DNA of 64,000 nucleotides. It comes from Microvirga flocculans ATCC BAA-817. Lineage in GTDB: Bacteria > Pseudomonadota > Alphaproteobacteria > Rhizobiales > Beijerinckiaceae. The position numbers and the translations under genes were made by a program. Shown here one piece after another: positions 1 through 9,536 of this stretch. The stretch covers positions 62,001-126,000 of the forward strand of contig NZ_JAEA01000001.1 in NCBI RefSeq assembly GCF_000518665.1. Reading direction: 5' to 3'. Below the pieces are notes generated by a model. That model worked only from the letters and a program-made list of their open reading frames with translations. It had not been told where the DNA came from and ran no database searches. Within the stretch, counting starts at the first letter, position 1. Each line of letters opens with the position of its first letter.

Positions 1-1075
1 CCACCTGGCGGTGGCCCATGAGGCGCTGGTTGCGGCGGCGGAAGGCCGCGAGGGAGCGGGTCCGCTCCTCGTCGCTGTTCAGCGCGTTCGAGAGGGTCAG
101 GCGGCCGCGGCGCTTTTCCTCGCCGGGAGCGGCCTTGGGGGCCTTCGGCACGGCCGCGGGCTTCGCGGCGACGCCGGGACGGCGCACGGCGCGCACGCCC
201 TCCTCGTCATCCACTTCGACGGCGCGTGCCGCGACGGGCGGCACCGTCCGGGCATGGGGCTTGGCCGCCGTCGGCTCGGGTACGACCGGCGCGGCCGGGC
301 GGGCCATATGGTTCAAGCTCGGCGGACGGCCTCCGCTGGTTCCGACGCCGGGGCGGAAACCGCCACCCGGACGGGGACCCTCGGAACGGGCGCCTGCGGG
401 GCGCGGGCCTTCCATACGGGGGCGCTCGGAACGCGGACCTTCCTGGCGCGGCGCGCCGGTGCGGGCCGCAGGCGCGGAGCCCGGAGCCGGGCGCGCGGGA
501 GCGGCCGCTTCGCCCAGACGGCGGCGGGCCTCGTCCTCGGCGCGGCGCTTGCGCTCCTCGTCCTGGCGGCGGCGCTCCTCTTCCTCGCGCTTGCGGGCTT
601 CGGCGGCCTCGCGCTCCTTGGCCTCGGCAGCCTCGCGCTCGGCGCGGCGGGCAGCCTCCTCGGCCTGGCGGCGACGCTCTTCCTCGTCGCGGCGGCGGGC
701 ATCGGCAAGGGCGCTCATGCGGGCATCGCGCTCCTGCTCGGACAGGGTCTGCAGGACCATGCCGCCGGAACGGGGCGTCGTTGGGGCCGGGCGCGGCGGA
801 CGGCCGCCCTGGGCGGGCGCCGCGGGCTTCGGAGCCGCTGCCGCGGGCTTGGGCGCGCCTGCAGGGGCCGCGGCCTGTTGCGGCGCGGGCCGCTCTTCCT
901 TGGCCGCGCCGGGGCCGACAGCAGGGCGACGCTTGACCGTCTCCACCACGACCGCCTTCGAGCGGCCATGGGAGAAGCTTTGGCGCACCGTGCCTTGCTC
1001 GACGGGTCGCTTCAGAGACAGCGTCTTGGACGACACATGAAGAGTCTTGTCGCCCTGGTTTTTCGTATCAGTCAT
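1..1075 (-). CDS. infB: Translation initiation factor IF-2, N-terminal part (truncated by window edge)
   Basis: The minus-strand frame opens at an ATG at 1075 and runs off the left edge, giving about 358 residues. Only the N-terminal region of IF-2 is present; the GTPase domain lies outside. It begins [14 protein letters not shown] and continues through an Ala/Pro/Gly-rich linker, a highly charged Glu/Arg/Ala stretch (roughly residues 125-180, probably helical or coiled coil), and a second Arg/Pro/Gly-rich linker. Such long low-complexity N-termini are typical of alphaproteobacterial IF-2. The start overlaps the end of ylxR by 8 bp, in the nusA-ylxR-infB order that is standard in bacteria. 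In the cell it would deliver fMet-tRNA to the 30S subunit. The identification rests on context and composition as much as on motifs. Confidence 0.9.
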   Translation of the reverse strand, partial: MTDTKNQGDKTLHVSSKTLSLKRPVEQGTVRQSFSHGRSKAVVVETVKRRPAVGPGAAKEERPAPQQAAAPAGAPKPAAAAPKPAAPAQGGRPPRPAPTTPRSGGMVLQTLSEQERDARMSALADARRRDEEERRRQAEEAARRAEREAAEAKEREAAEARKREEEERRRQDEERKRRAEDEARRRLGEAAAPARPAPGSAPAARTGAPRQEGPRSERPRMEGPRPAGARSEGPRPGGGFRPGVGTSGGRPPSLNHMARPAAPVVPEPTAAKPHARTVPPVAARAVEVDDEEGVRAVRRPGVAAKPAAVPKAPKAAPGEEKRRGRLTLSNALNSDEERTRSLAAFRRRNQRLMGHRQV

Positions 1076-1742
1076 TCCGCCTCAGTTCCTGCGGGTTCAA
1101 AATCGTGGGTTCGCCGGTCTCGTTTCCGAGGCCAGGTTGATCGGCGCCGATGCCGCGATAAGAGCGGTAACGATGCCAGCGGTTCAGAAAGCCGTCGCTC
1201 CCAGCGCCCGCGACGAGGGCAGCATGTATCACATGTGACCGGCCTAATGCCAAATCCAATTCGTCAATCGACAATTCTTGGATGACCGGAAAGTGAGATA
1301 TTGCCTCGCCGAGGCGTTTTCGCAACTGGTTCACCAATTTTCTTCGCCCATCTTCGGCCGCCTCTGCGGCATGAATAAGGGCGACGATGGGCTTATCCGT
1401 GATCGCCGACTCGACCTTGTGGAAGCCGGTGATCACCGATCCCGCCTTGTTGGCCAGCGACAGGCCCTGGCGCAGATCGTCCCGGAGAAGGCGCTCGATA
1501 TCCTGCGCCAGGGTCTCCGGAGCCGCTGCCTCCGTCTTGAAGGCGCGGGAGAAGAGGCGGCGTTTCGTCGCCTCCTCCACCATGTCGGAACGGGCCGTGA
1601 CCCAGACGCCGCGGCCGGGCAGCTTGTGCCGGAGGTCGGGCACGACCCGGTGATCGGGCCCGAGGACGAAGCGGATCAGTCCCGCGGGGCTTTGCGCCTC
1701 GCGGGTGACGATGCAGGTGCGCTCCGGTTCATGCCGCGGCAC
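1068..1742 (-). CDS. ylxR: YlxR/DUF448 RNA-binding protein with L7Ae-like C-terminal half
   Basis: This is a small basic protein between nusA and infB. The N-terminal part carries the DUF448/YlxR pattern (ERTCIVTRE, then LIRFVLGPD, then [14 protein letters not shown]). The C-terminal part resembles an L7Ae/RpL7-type RNA-binding fold ([18 protein letters not shown]). The two-domain form of about 220 residues is common in alphaproteobacteria. The start is uncertain: the open frame extends to 1826, which would overlap nusA by 53 bp. I chose the GTG at 1742 because it gives about 224 residues, close to family length, and a GCGAGG lies upstream of it. The likely role is RNA binding linked to transcription and translation, but the family is poorly characterised. 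Confidence 0.85.
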   Translation of the reverse strand: MPRHEPERTCIVTREAQSPAGLIRFVLGPDHRVVPDLRHKLPGRGVWVTARSDMVEEATKRRLFSRAFKTEAAAPETLAQDIERLLRDDLRQGLSLANKAGSVITGFHKVESAITDKPIVALIHAAEAAEDGRRKLVNQLRKRLGEAISHFPVIQELSIDELDLALGRSHVIHAALVAGAGSDGFLNRWHRYRSYRGIGADQPGLGNETGEPTILNPQELRRND

Positions 1743-1773
1743 GGGTGCTGACCTCGCTTCCTCATGGCCTTGG

Positions 1774-3393
1774 TTAAGACGGCTGAGCCTCGGTCTCGGC
1801 CTCTTCGGCCGATCCCTCGGTCTCAACAGCCTCTTCCGGCTGCTCGATCCAGCCGGCCTTCACGCGGGCGGCCATGATCATGTTCTCGGCATCCGCGCGG
1901 GACAGGTCGAAGCCGTCGAGCGCGCCCTTGTAGCGGGTGGCGTCGGCGCCGCGGCCTTCCGTCCAGCCGACGAGATCGTCGGTGGCGCAGCCGGCGAGAT
2001 CCTCGACATTCTTGATGTCGTTCTCGCCGAGGGCCACGAGCATGGCGGTGGTGATCCCGTCGATCTCCTTCAGGTCGTCCGAGACGCCTAGCTCCTTGCG
2101 GCGGGCCTCGTTCTCGGCCTCGATACGGGCGAGGTATTCCTGGGCGCGGTTCTGGATCTCGGCGGCGGTGTCCTCGTCGAAGCCCTCGATGGAGGCGACT
2201 TCGGAAGGATCCACATAGGCGATCTCCTCGACCGAGCGGAAGCCTTCCGAGGCGAGGAGCTGGCCCACCACCTCGTCCACGTCGAGGGCGTTCATGAACA
2301 GCTCGGTGCGCTCGGCGAATTCCTTCTGACGGCGCTCGGATTCCTCGGCCTCGGTCAGGATGTCGATGTCCCAGCCGGTGAGCTGCGAGGCCAGGCGCAC
2401 GTTCTGGCCGCGGCGGCCGATGGCGAGCGAGAGCTGGTCATCGGGCACCACCACCTCGATGCGGTCGGCCTCCTCGTCGAGCACCACCTTGACCACTTCC
2501 GCGGGCTGGAGCGCGTTGACGATGAAGGTCGCCTGGTCGGGGGACCACGGAATGATGTCGATCTTCTCGCCCTGGAGCTCGCCCACCACCGCCTGGACGC
2601 GGGAGCCGCGCATGCCGACGCAGGCACCGACCGGGTCGATGGAGCTGTCGCGCGAGGTCACGGCGATCTTGGCGCGGGAGCCCGGATCGCGGGCCACCGC
2701 CTGCACCGTGACGATGCCGTCGTAGATCTCCGGCACTTCCGAGGCGAAGAGCTTCGCCATGAACTGCGGATGGGTGCGCGAGAGGAAGATCTGCGGGCCG
2801 CGCGCCTCGCGGCGCACGTCGAAGAGATAGGCGCGGATGCGGTCGCCCGGACGGAAGGTCTCGCGGGGGATGAGCTCGTCACGGCGGATGATGGCCTCGC
2901 CGCGGCCGAGATCGACGATCACGTTGCCGTACTCGACGCGCTTGACCGCTCCGTTCACGATCTCGCCGATGCGGTCCTTGTATTCCTGGTACTGGCGGTC
3001 GCGCTCGGCGTCGCGCACCTTTTGCACGATCACCTGCTTGGCCGACTGGGCCGCGATGCGGCCGAAATCGAAGGGGGGCAGTGTGTCGGCGATCACGTCG
3101 CCCACCTGGGCGGCCGGGTTGTGGCGGGTGCGGGCCTCGGCGAGGGTGATCTCGCGGGCATCGTTCTCCACTGCGCCGTCCTCGACCACGAGGAGGTGCC
3201 GCGACAGGCGCAGCTCGCCGGTCTTCGGGTTGATCTCGGCATGGATGTCGGTCTCGGCGCCGTAGCGGGACCGGGCTGCCTTGGCGATGGCGTCCGCCAT
3301 GGCGTCGAGGACGATCTGCTTGTCGATCACCTTCTCGCGGGCGACCGCATCGGCGATCTGCAAGAGTTCAAGCCTGTTGGCGCTGATAGCCAT
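1774..3393 (-). CDS. nusA: Transcription termination/antitermination factor NusA
   Basis: This 539-residue cytoplasmic protein binds RNA polymerase and nascent RNA. An N-terminal RNAP-binding domain (about 1-130) is followed by an S1 domain (about 135-200). Two KH domains come next: KH1 has [13 protein letters not shown] and KH2 has [15 protein letters not shown]. Two C-terminal helix-hairpin-helix-like acidic repeats follow, then a Glu-rich tail. The length matches proteobacterial NusA with the C-terminal repeats, as in E. coli (495 residues) plus an acidic tail. It lies 12 bp downstream of rimP and upstream of ylxR and infB, as in the classical rimP-nusA-infB operon. Confidence 0.97.
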   Translation of the reverse strand: MAISANRLELLQIADAVAREKVIDKQIVLDAMADAIAKAARSRYGAETDIHAEINPKTGELRLSRHLLVVEDGAVENDAREITLAEARTRHNPAAQVGDVIADTLPPFDFGRIAAQSAKQVIVQKVRDAERDRQYQEYKDRIGEIVNGAVKRVEYGNVIVDLGRGEAIIRRDELIPRETFRPGDRIRAYLFDVRREARGPQIFLSRTHPQFMAKLFASEVPEIYDGIVTVQAVARDPGSRAKIAVTSRDSSIDPVGACVGMRGSRVQAVVGELQGEKIDIIPWSPDQATFIVNALQPAEVVKVVLDEEADRIEVVVPDDQLSLAIGRRGQNVRLASQLTGWDIDILTEAEESERRQKEFAERTELFMNALDVDEVVGQLLASEGFRSVEEIAYVDPSEVASIEGFDEDTAAEIQNRAQEYLARIEAENEARRKELGVSDDLKEIDGITTAMLVALGENDIKNVEDLAGCATDDLVGWTEGRGADATRYKGALDGFDLSRADAENMIMAARVKAGWIEQPEEAVETEGSAEEAETEAQPS

Positions 3394-3405
3394 CGAGGTC
3401 GCTCC

Positions 3406-4029
3406 TTAATTCGGTTTCGTCTTGGACGAGGCGCGCGGTTCGGGCGCCTCGATCACATCCGTGTCTTCGTCCAGTTCGTCCGTGGTCGGCGCCGTTCCCC
3501 GGCGCAGCGATTCACGGATCAGCTCGTCGGTCAGAACGAGGTGCGCCTCGCCCAGATCCGTCAGGGGCAGATGCGCGATGGGCTCCAGGCCCTCCTTCAC
3601 ATCCGGCAACTCGATCACGAGCGCCCCGTTCTCCACGCCCCGGAGGAGGCCCCGGTAACGCTTGCGGCCCGCCACCGGCACGGCCATCTCCACCTTCGCC
3701 TCGTAGCCGTTCCAGCGCTCGAAATCGCTGAGGCGCACGAGCGGGCGGTCGATCCCCGGAGAGGAGATCTCGAGATGATACGCCCGATCGATGGGATCTT
3801 CGAGGTCGAGCACCGGCGAAATCGCCCGGCTCACGGTCTCGCAATCGTCCACCGACATGGTGCCGTCCGGCCTCTCGGCCATGATCTGCACGGTGCAGCC
3901 GTTCGTGCCGGTGACCCGCACCCGCACGAGGTTGAAGCCCAGATCCTCGATCACGGGCTCGACAATGGCCGCCACCCGGGCGGCGACGCCGCTTTCCGTA
4001 ATCAACCGCTTGTCGCGTTCGTTTGTCAT
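3406..4029 (-). CDS. rimP: Ribosome maturation factor RimP
   Basis: RimP is needed for 30S subunit maturation. The chosen start, ATG at 4029, gives 207 residues beginning [14 protein letters not shown]; the frame is open further upstream but that part is not family-like. Family features include [20 protein letters not shown], the [17 protein letters not shown] segment and the [12 protein letters not shown] motif. A C-terminal SH3-like domain follows. An acidic tail ends the protein. It is the first gene of the minus-strand rimP-nusA-ylxR-infB operon, and its promoter should lie in 4030-4277, between it and the divergent exporter operon. Confidence 0.95.
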   Translation of the reverse strand: MTNERDKRLITESGVAARVAAIVEPVIEDLGFNLVRVRVTGTNGCTVQIMAERPDGTMSVDDCETVSRAISPVLDLEDPIDRAYHLEISSPGIDRPLVRLSDFERWNGYEAKVEMAVPVAGRKRYRGLLRGVENGALVIELPDVKEGLEPIAHLPLTDLGEAHLVLTDELIRESLRRGTAPTTDELDEDTDVIEAPEPRASSKTKPN

Positions 4030-4277
4030 GGCTCTCCGCACGCTCCGGCGTTCAAGCAATAAAAAAGAGCGGACCCGGCGGGGCCCACTCTCGACCAGCA
4101 GCTTGACGCTGCAACCAGAGCTGACATCGCCGATATACCGATTCAAGCCTGAAAATGCAAGGGTCCCGCCAAAGACCCGCCTCGGCCGCCTTTCGGGCCG
4201 CCCGTCTCCGGAATGTTACGCATTCGCAGGCCCGGCCCGCTTATGATACCCCACTTGCGTCTTTTGGGAGAGTTTTC

Positions 4278-5276
4278 TTGAAGTTGTCGCGCGTTCTCCT
4301 TCTCCTGGCCCTGCTGCTGGCGGCAGGGGCCGCCTTCTGGCGTTTCGGCCGGCCGCAGGAGGTCGCGGTCGTTGCGCCCAGGCGCGGCGAGGCGGCCGAG
4401 ATCGTCTACGCTACGGGAACCGTCGAGCCGCGCACCTGGGCCAAGGTGACGCCTCTCCTGCGGGAGCGGATTGTGGAGCTGTGCAACTGCGAGGGCGAGG
4501 CCGTGGAGAAGGGGGCGGTGCTCGCCCGCCTCGACAGCCGCCAGCCGGAGGCGACCCTGGCGGAGCTGAGGGCCCGCCTGAAGCTGAATTCCTCCGATTA
4601 CGACCGGATCGCCGCCCTCGTGGAGCGCCGGGTCGCCAGCGAGCAGGCCCTCGACCGGGCCCGCAGCGAGCTCGGCCAGATCCAGGCCCTCATCGCGGGG
4701 CAGGAGACGCGGCTCGAATCCTACGTGCTGCGGGCGCCCATGAGCGGGGTCGTCCTGCGCCAGGACGGGGAGGTGGGCGAGGTGGCCGAGCCCGGAACGG
4801 TCCTGTTCTGGGTCGGCGAGCCCAAGCCCCTGCAGGTGGAGGCCGAGGTGAACGAGGAGGACATCCCCCTCGTCGCGGTGGGCCAGCGCGCCGTTCTCAA
4901 GGCCGATGCCTTCCCCGACCGGATCCTCGAAGCCAAGGTCGATTCGATCACGCCGAAGGGTGACCCGGTCGCCAAGACCTACCGGATCCACCTCGCCCTG
5001 CCCGACGACACGCCCCTGCGCATCGGCATGACGGTCGAGGTGAACGTGATCGCGCGCGTCGCGCCCGACGCCCTCCTCATTCCCGCCAACGCCCTGCGCG
5101 GCAGAAGCCTCTTCGTGGCGGAGGGCGGCACAGCCCGCCGGCGCGACGTGACGGTCGGGATCCGCGGCACCGGCAGCGCGCAGATCCTGGAGGGCCTGGG
5201 CGAGGCGGACAGGGTGATCGCTCCCTTCCCGGACGGCCTGACCGACGGTGCCACCATCGCGCAGAAGGGAGGGTGA
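4278..5276 (+). CDS. Periplasmic adaptor (HlyD/RND-MFP family) of an ABC exporter
   Basis: This protein likely links an inner-membrane ABC exporter to the periplasm or outer membrane. I place the start at TTG 4278, because GGGAG lies 7 bp upstream and the protein then begins with a hydrophobic anchor (VLLLLALLLAAGAAFW). The frame is open back to 4155, but those 41 residues are not signal-like. A biotinyl-lipoyl-like segment and a short alpha-helical hairpin (about residues 100-150) come next. A beta-barrel region (VEAEVNEEDIPLVAVGQ) and a membrane-proximal part (RIGMTVEVNVIA) complete the MFP architecture in 332 residues. It is the first gene of a three-gene operon. The substrate cannot be told from sequence. 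Confidence 0.85.
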   Translation: MKLSRVLLLLALLLAAGAAFWRFGRPQEVAVVAPRRGEAAEIVYATGTVEPRTWAKVTPLLRERIVELCNCEGEAVEKGAVLARLDSRQPEATLAELRARLKLNSSDYDRIAALVERRVASEQALDRARSELGQIQALIAGQETRLESYVLRAPMSGVVLRQDGEVGEVAEPGTVLFWVGEPKPLQVEAEVNEEDIPLVAVGQRAVLKADAFPDRILEAKVDSITPKGDPVAKTYRIHLALPDDTPLRIGMTVEVNVIARVAPDALLIPANALRGRSLFVAEGGTARRRDVTVGIRGTGSAQILEGLGEADRVIAPFPDGLTDGATIAQKGG

Positions 5277-5277
5277 G

Positions 5278-6525
5278 ATGCGCCTCCTGCTCGAACTCGC
5301 CCTCACCCATATCGCCGGACGCGGCCGGCAGACGATCGTCGCCATTCTCGGCGTCGCTCTCGGGGTCGGGTTCTCCATCGCCATGGCGGCGCTGATGCAG
5401 GGCACGGAGAAGGACTTCATCGCCCAACTCGTCGACACCATGCCGCATGTGCAGATCACCGACGAGCGCCGCATGGCGCGCCGTCAGCCGGCCGAGGACC
5501 TGTTCGCCGCCGCCCAGTTCGAGGGCCTGAGGCCGAAGGAGGACCGCCGCGGCATTCTCAACCCCGCCGCCGCCACGGCCTCCTTACGCGCCTGGGTGCC
5601 GGGCCGCATGGCAGAGAGCCTGCGCACGCAGGGCGTCGTCCGTTACGCGGGGCGGGACGTGGGCGTCACCATTGTCGGCATCGAGCCGGAGATCGAGGCC
5701 ACGGTCTCCTCCGTCGTCGGCGATTTCGTGCACGGCAGCTTCGACGCCCTGCGCGCGGGCGGCAACAACATCGTCGTGGGCGACCGGCTGGCGCAGCGGC
5801 TCGGGGCCTCCATGGGCACGACGATCCAGCTCGTCTCGCCCACCGGGCAGGCGCGCGGCTTCAAGATCGTCGGCCAGTTCCACACCGGCAACAACGCCCG
5901 CGACGAGGGCGAGACCTATGTGCTCCTGAAGAGCGCGCAGATCCTCAGCGAGCGTCCCAACGCCATCAACGACATCCGCTTGCGCCTGGACGATCCCGAT
6001 GCCGCGCCCCGCGTCGCCCGCCAGGCGGAGGCGGAGCTCGGCTACAAGGCCGTGCCCTGGCAGGAGGCGAACGAGTCGCTGCTCGAGGCCTTGGTGGTGC
6101 GCAATATCGTGATGTACACGGTGGTAGGCGCGATCCTGCTGGTGGCGGGCTTCGGCATCTTCAACATCATCTCCACCATCACCCACGAGAAGGCGCGCGA
6201 CATCGCGATCCTGAAGTCGCTCGGCTTCACGCAGGGCAACATGCGCCGGCTGTTCCTCGTCGAGGGGCTGGCGCTGGGGCTCGCGGGCTCCGCGGCCGGC
6301 TGGGTCATCGGCTTTCTTCTATGCCTTGCCCTGTCGCAGGTGGAGTTCAAGCTCTCGGGCGCGGGCGTGGGCCGCGAGATGACCCGCCTGCCGCTCTTCT
6401 GGAGCCCGTGGCATTACGCGATCGCCTCCGCCTTCGCGCTCGTCTCCGCGGGCGTGGCCGGGTATCTCCCCGCGCGGCAGGCGGCGCGGCTCAACCCGGT
6501 CGACATCATCCGGGGGGCCACATGA
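5278..6525 (+). CDS. ABC exporter permease, MacB/LolC-FtsX type
   Basis: The 415-residue membrane protein starts at ATG 5278, one base after the adaptor stop codon, with GGAGGG just upstream. An N-terminal TM segment (QTIVAILGVALGVGFSIAMAALM) is followed by a large periplasmic MacB-type domain. Three C-terminal TM helices then form the FtsX domain (from about VVGAILLVAGFGIFNIISTI to the end). A cytoplasmic coupling segment, EKARDIAILKSLGF, is typical of FtsX permeases. The last four bases overlap the ATPase start (ATGA). The family exports lipoproteins, macrolides, peptides or siderophore-like compounds. The substrate here is unknown. Confidence 0.88.
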   Translation: MRLLLELALTHIAGRGRQTIVAILGVALGVGFSIAMAALMQGTEKDFIAQLVDTMPHVQITDERRMARRQPAEDLFAAAQFEGLRPKEDRRGILNPAAATASLRAWVPGRMAESLRTQGVVRYAGRDVGVTIVGIEPEIEATVSSVVGDFVHGSFDALRAGGNNIVVGDRLAQRLGASMGTTIQLVSPTGQARGFKIVGQFHTGNNARDEGETYVLLKSAQILSERPNAINDIRLRLDDPDAAPRVARQAEAELGYKAVPWQEANESLLEALVVRNIVMYTVVGAILLVAGFGIFNIISTITHEKARDIAILKSLGFTQGNMRRLFLVEGLALGLAGSAAGWVIGFLLCLALSQVEFKLSGAGVGREMTRLPLFWSPWHYAIASAFALVSAGVAGYLPARQAARLNPVDIIRGAT

Positions 6526-7223
6526 CATCGCTCATCGAGGCCGAGCACCTCACCCGTATCCTGCCCGCAACGGTGCCCGTGACCCTGGTGCGGGACGTGT
6601 CGCTCACCGTGGGCGAGCGGGAATTCATCGCCATCACGGGCCCGTCCGGCTCCGGCAAGTCGTCGCTGCTCTATCTCCTCGGCCTGCTCGACCGCCCGAC
6701 GAGCGGCAGCTTGAGAATCGCCGGGCACGATACCTCGGCCCTCGACGACGACGCGCTCGCCCGGCTGCGCCTCGAGACGCTGGGCTTCGTGTTCCAGTTC
6801 CATTTCCTGCTACCGGAATTCTCGGTGCTGGAGAACGTGATGCTGCCCATGCGCAAGATGGGCCGCCTGTCCTCCGCCGAGATGCGCGCGCGGGCGGCGA
6901 GCCTCCTGGAGGATCTCGGCCTTGCCGGGCATCTCGACAAGCGGCCGGACCAGCTCTCCGGCGGCCAGCGCCAGCGGGTCGCCGTGGCGCGGGCGCTCGC
7001 CAACGATCCCCATATGGTTCTGGCGGACGAGCCGACGGGCAGCCTCGACAGCAAGAGCTCCGAGCAGGTGTTCCAGATTCTGCGCGATCTCGTGCACAAG
7101 CGCGGCAAGACGGTGATCGCCGTCACCCACGATCTCGACATCGCCGCGCGGGCCGACCGGCGCATCCATCTCGTCGACGGCAGGGTGGTGAGCGACGAGC
7201 GCGTCGCTCAAGCGGCTGGATAA
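6522..7223 (+). CDS. ABC exporter ATP-binding protein, LolD/MacB type
   Basis: This 233-residue ATPase starts at ATG 6522, overlapping the permease stop. It has a Walker A motif (GPSGSGKS, residues 40-47), a Q-loop (VFQFHFLLPEFSVLENV), an ABC signature (LSGGQRQRVAVARALA), a Walker B motif (MVLADEPTGSLD) and the H-loop (VIAVTHD). The LLPEFSVLENVMLP segment is typical of the LolD/MacB subgroup. It should power the FtsX-type permease encoded just upstream. The operon sits between rimP and trmB, two housekeeping genes on the opposite strand, so it looks like an insertion into a core gene block. Confidence 0.92.
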   Translation: MTSLIEAEHLTRILPATVPVTLVRDVSLTVGEREFIAITGPSGSGKSSLLYLLGLLDRPTSGSLRIAGHDTSALDDDALARLRLETLGFVFQFHFLLPEFSVLENVMLPMRKMGRLSSAEMRARAASLLEDLGLAGHLDKRPDQLSGGQRQRVAVARALANDPHMVLADEPTGSLDSKSSEQVFQILRDLVHKRGKTVIAVTHDLDIAARADRRIHLVDGRVVSDERVAQAAG

Positions 7224-7287
7224 GCTAGCGCATCGTGCGCAAAAGAGGACCCGGTTTTGCGCCCAAACGATGCCTCATCGAAGAAGG

Positions 7288-7339
7288 AAGCATCGGATCG
7301 CTCCCAAAAGTGAAAATCCACTTTTCTCGTCCGATGCTT
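7288..7339. repeat. Intergenic palindromic repeat, family A copy 1
   Basis: Outer arms AAGCATCGGA and TCCGATGCTT are perfectly complementary. Nested inside are AAAAGTG and CACTTTT. Closely similar copies lie at 8117-8168, 46797-46850 and 62374-62426. It sits between the convergent 3' ends of the ABC ATPase and trmB, where it could also serve as a bidirectional terminator. Confidence 0.85.
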
Positions 7340-7349
7340 TAAGGGCGCG

Positions 7350-8033
7350 TCAGACCCGCACGAAGGTCAGGTAGCTCGGCACCCGGCCTTCCCGGATCGC
7401 CTTGGCCTCGTAGCGCGTGCCCGGCCAGCCCTCGTACGGCTTGCGCCAGTCGTCGGCGCGGGTGGCGGTCCAGCGAAAATGCGGGGAGCGAAGGATCCGC
7501 GCGAGCACCCAGCCGATGTAATCGTCGATGTCGCTGGCAAAGCGCAGCTGGCTGCCTGGCTTCATCACGCGGGCGAGCATTTCCAGCGTCTCGTCGGAGA
7601 CGAGGCGGCGCTTGCGCTGGCGGCGCTTCGGCCAGGGATCGGGGTAGAGGATATAGACCCTGTCGAAGGCGGCGTCGGGCAGGGTCGGCAGCAGGTCGGT
7701 GACGTCGTCGTCCCAGACGCGGATATTGTCGAGATTCTCGTGATCGATCACCGCGAGAAGCTTCGCCATGCCGTTCACGAAGGGCTCGCAGCCGATGAAG
7801 TTGACGTCGCGATGAGCGCGGGCCTGGGCGGCGAGGTGTTCGCCGCCGCCGAACCCGATCTCGAGCCAGGTTTCGCGCGCATTCGCATTCGGAAACTGGG
7901 TGGCCGGATCGCGGCCCGGAACCACGCGGATCGCGGGCAGGAGATTCTGGACCAGCTCGTCCTGGCCGGCGCGCAGCTTCTTGCCTTTCCGGCGTCCGAA
8001 GAAGGCGCCCGCGCGTTCGGAGGCTTCGCTCAT
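7350..8033 (-). CDS. trmB: tRNA (guanine-N7-)-methyltransferase
   Basis: The enzyme methylates G46 in the variable loop of tRNAs using S-adenosylmethionine. The start at ATG 8033 gives 227 residues (MSEASERAGAFFGRRKGKKL); the frame extends a further 17 non-conserved residues upstream. The SAM-binding motif is EIGFGGGEHL, and the family motifs NIRVWDDDVTDLLP, ILYPDPWPKRRQRKRR and the C-terminal TRYEAKAIREGR are all present. It follows metK on the same strand, so methyl donor synthesis and a methyltransferase are neighbours. The 220-bp gap between them contains two palindromic repeats. Confidence 0.96.
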   Translation of the reverse strand: MSEASERAGAFFGRRKGKKLRAGQDELVQNLLPAIRVVPGRDPATQFPNANARETWLEIGFGGGEHLAAQARAHRDVNFIGCEPFVNGMAKLLAVIDHENLDNIRVWDDDVTDLLPTLPDAAFDRVYILYPDPWPKRRQRKRRLVSDETLEMLARVMKPGSQLRFASDIDDYIGWVLARILRSPHFRWTATRADDWRKPYEGWPGTRYEAKAIREGRVPSYLTFVRV

Positions 8034-8116
8034 GGGACAATCGCTCCTGGAGACAGCCCGGTTGGGTGGACGATCCGCGCACATATTGCGCCGGACGATG
8101 CGCTCGTTCCAGCATG

Positions 8117-8168
8117 GAGCATCGGATCAACCCAAAAAGTGCAAATCCGCTTTTCTCGTCCGATGCTC
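8117..8168. repeat. Intergenic palindromic repeat, family A copy 2
   Basis: Arms GAGCATCGGA and TCCGATGCTC enclose an AAAAAGTG/CGCTTTT-like inner pair. The outer base pair differs from copy 1 (G-C instead of A-T) but stays complementary, so the pairing is kept. It lies between metK and trmB. Confidence 0.85.
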
Positions 8169-8202
8169 AAGAGCCGATTCTCCTCGCGGGGAACCGGCTC
8201 TT
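8169..8202. repeat. Hairpin repeat, family B copy 1
   Basis: AAGAGCCG and CGGCTCTT form an 8-bp stem around a loop containing CTCGCGGGGAAC. It directly abuts the family A repeat. Similar hairpins with different stem sequences lie at 14292-14323 and 46938-46974. Confidence 0.7.
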
Positions 8203-8253
8203 CGGGTGAGGCTTGCAGGGGCCGAGGTGTGCTCGGCTTGCTGAAAAAGGCTC

Positions 8254-9432
8254 TTAGCGGAACGCCGCCTTCAAACGGTCGGCGAGATCCGTGCGCTCCC
8301 AGGAGAAGCCGCCGTCGGCATCGGGCTTGCGGCCGAAATGGCCATAGGCCGAAGTGCGGGCATAGATCGGCTTGTTGAGGCCCAGATGGGTGCGGATGCC
8401 GCGGGGCGACAGGTCCATCACGTCCATGAGCACGGCTTCGAGCTTGCCCTCGTCCACATGGCCGGTGTCGTGCAGGTCGACATAGATCGAGAGCGGCTTC
8501 GCCACGCCGATGGCGTAGGAGAGCTGGAGGGTGCAGCGGTCGGCGAGCCCGGCGGCCACCACGTTCTTGGCCAGATAGCGCGCGGCGTAAGCCGCCGAGC
8601 GGTCCACCTTGGTCGGGTCCTTGCCGGAGAAGGCGCCGCCGCCGTGCGGAGCCGCGCCGCCATAGGTGTCGACGATGATCTTGCGGCCGGTGAGGCCGCA
8701 ATCGCCGTCCGGGCCGCCGATCACGAACTTGCCGGTGGGGTTCACGTGCCAGATTGTGTCGGCGGAGATCCAGCCCTCGGGCAGGGTCTTGCGGATGGTC
8801 GGCTCGACGATGGCGCGCACGTCGTTCGAAGAGAGGTTCTCGTCGAGATGCTGGGTGGACAGCACGATCTGCGTGGCCGCGACCGGCTTGCCGTTCTCGT
8901 AGCGCACCGTGACCTGGCTCTTGGCGTCGGGACCGAGCTTGGCCGCGTCGCCGACCTTGCCCTTGCGGGCGGCGGTCAGGTTCTCGAGGATCTTGTGGGC
9001 GTAGTAGATCGGCGCCGGCATCAGGTCGGGCGTCTCGGTGCAGGCATAGCCGAACATGATGCCCTGGTCGCCCGCGCCCTCGTCCTTGTCGGCGCCGGCG
9101 TCGACGCCCTGGGCGATATGGGCCGACTGGGCGTGCAGGTACACGTCGATCTCGGCCTTCTGCCAGTGGAAGCCTTCCTGCTCGTAGCCGATGTCCTTGA
9201 TGGCGTCGCGGGCGAGCTGGATCACCTTGTCCTTGGTGATCGAATCGGGGCCGCGCACCTCGCCGGCGATGACCACGCGGTTCGTGGTGGCGAGGGTTTC
9301 GCAGGCCACCCGGGCTTCGGGCTCGGCGGCCAGGTACGCATCGACGACGGCATCGGAGATCCGGTCGCAAACCTTGTCCGGATGCCCCTCGGAAACCGAT
9401 TCGCTCGTGAAAAGATAGCTCGAACGCCGCAC
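8254..9432 (-). CDS. metK: S-adenosylmethionine synthase
   Basis: MetK makes S-adenosylmethionine from methionine and ATP. The 392-residue protein matches family length (about 384 in E. coli). It contains [21 protein letters not shown] at the N-terminus, [18 protein letters not shown], and the P-loop-like [19 protein letters not shown]. The start codon is a GTG ([12 protein letters not shown]). It is preceded on the minus strand by a small XRE regulator gene and followed by trmB. I could not recognise a SAM riboswitch in the 104 bp leader. Confidence 0.98.
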   Translation of the reverse strand: MRRSSYLFTSESVSEGHPDKVCDRISDAVVDAYLAAEPEARVACETLATTNRVVIAGEVRGPDSITKDKVIQLARDAIKDIGYEQEGFHWQKAEIDVYLHAQSAHIAQGVDAGADKDEGAGDQGIMFGYACTETPDLMPAPIYYAHKILENLTAARKGKVGDAAKLGPDAKSQVTVRYENGKPVAATQIVLSTQHLDENLSSNDVRAIVEPTIRKTLPEGWISADTIWHVNPTGKFVIGGPDGDCGLTGRKIIVDTYGGAAPHGGGAFSGKDPTKVDRSAAYAARYLAKNVVAAGLADRCTLQLSYAIGVAKPLSIYVDLHDTGHVDEGKLEAVLMDVMDLSPRGIRTHLGLNKPIYARTSAYGHFGRKPDADGGFSWERTDLADRLKAAFR

Positions 9433-9494
9433 GGCAGAATTCCTTCAGGAAAAGAAAATCGGGGCCCGCGATCGCTCACGGGCTCGAAACAATG

Positions 9495-9523
9495 GTCATG
9501 CCGCAGGCCAAGGGAAAGGTCAA
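9495..9523 (-). promoter_or_regulatory. Candidate metK promoter
   Basis: Read on the minus strand, TTGACC (9523-9518) and CATGAC (9500-9495) are separated by 17 bp. The -35 element matches the rhizobial CTTGAC form; the -10 element is weak. It sits about 63 bp upstream of the metK GTG. Confidence 0.3.
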
Positions 9524-9536
9524 GCGAACGCGTTCT

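Noticed and set aside
11..1285. Long plus-strand open frames over infB and ylxR
   Set aside because: They are antisense shadows of a GC-rich minus-strand gene, with Ala/Gly/Arg repeats and no domain.
9433..9536. SAM riboswitch upstream of metK
   Set aside because: I saw no SAM-I, SAM-II or SAM-V pattern; the leader is short and only a weak promoter is visible.
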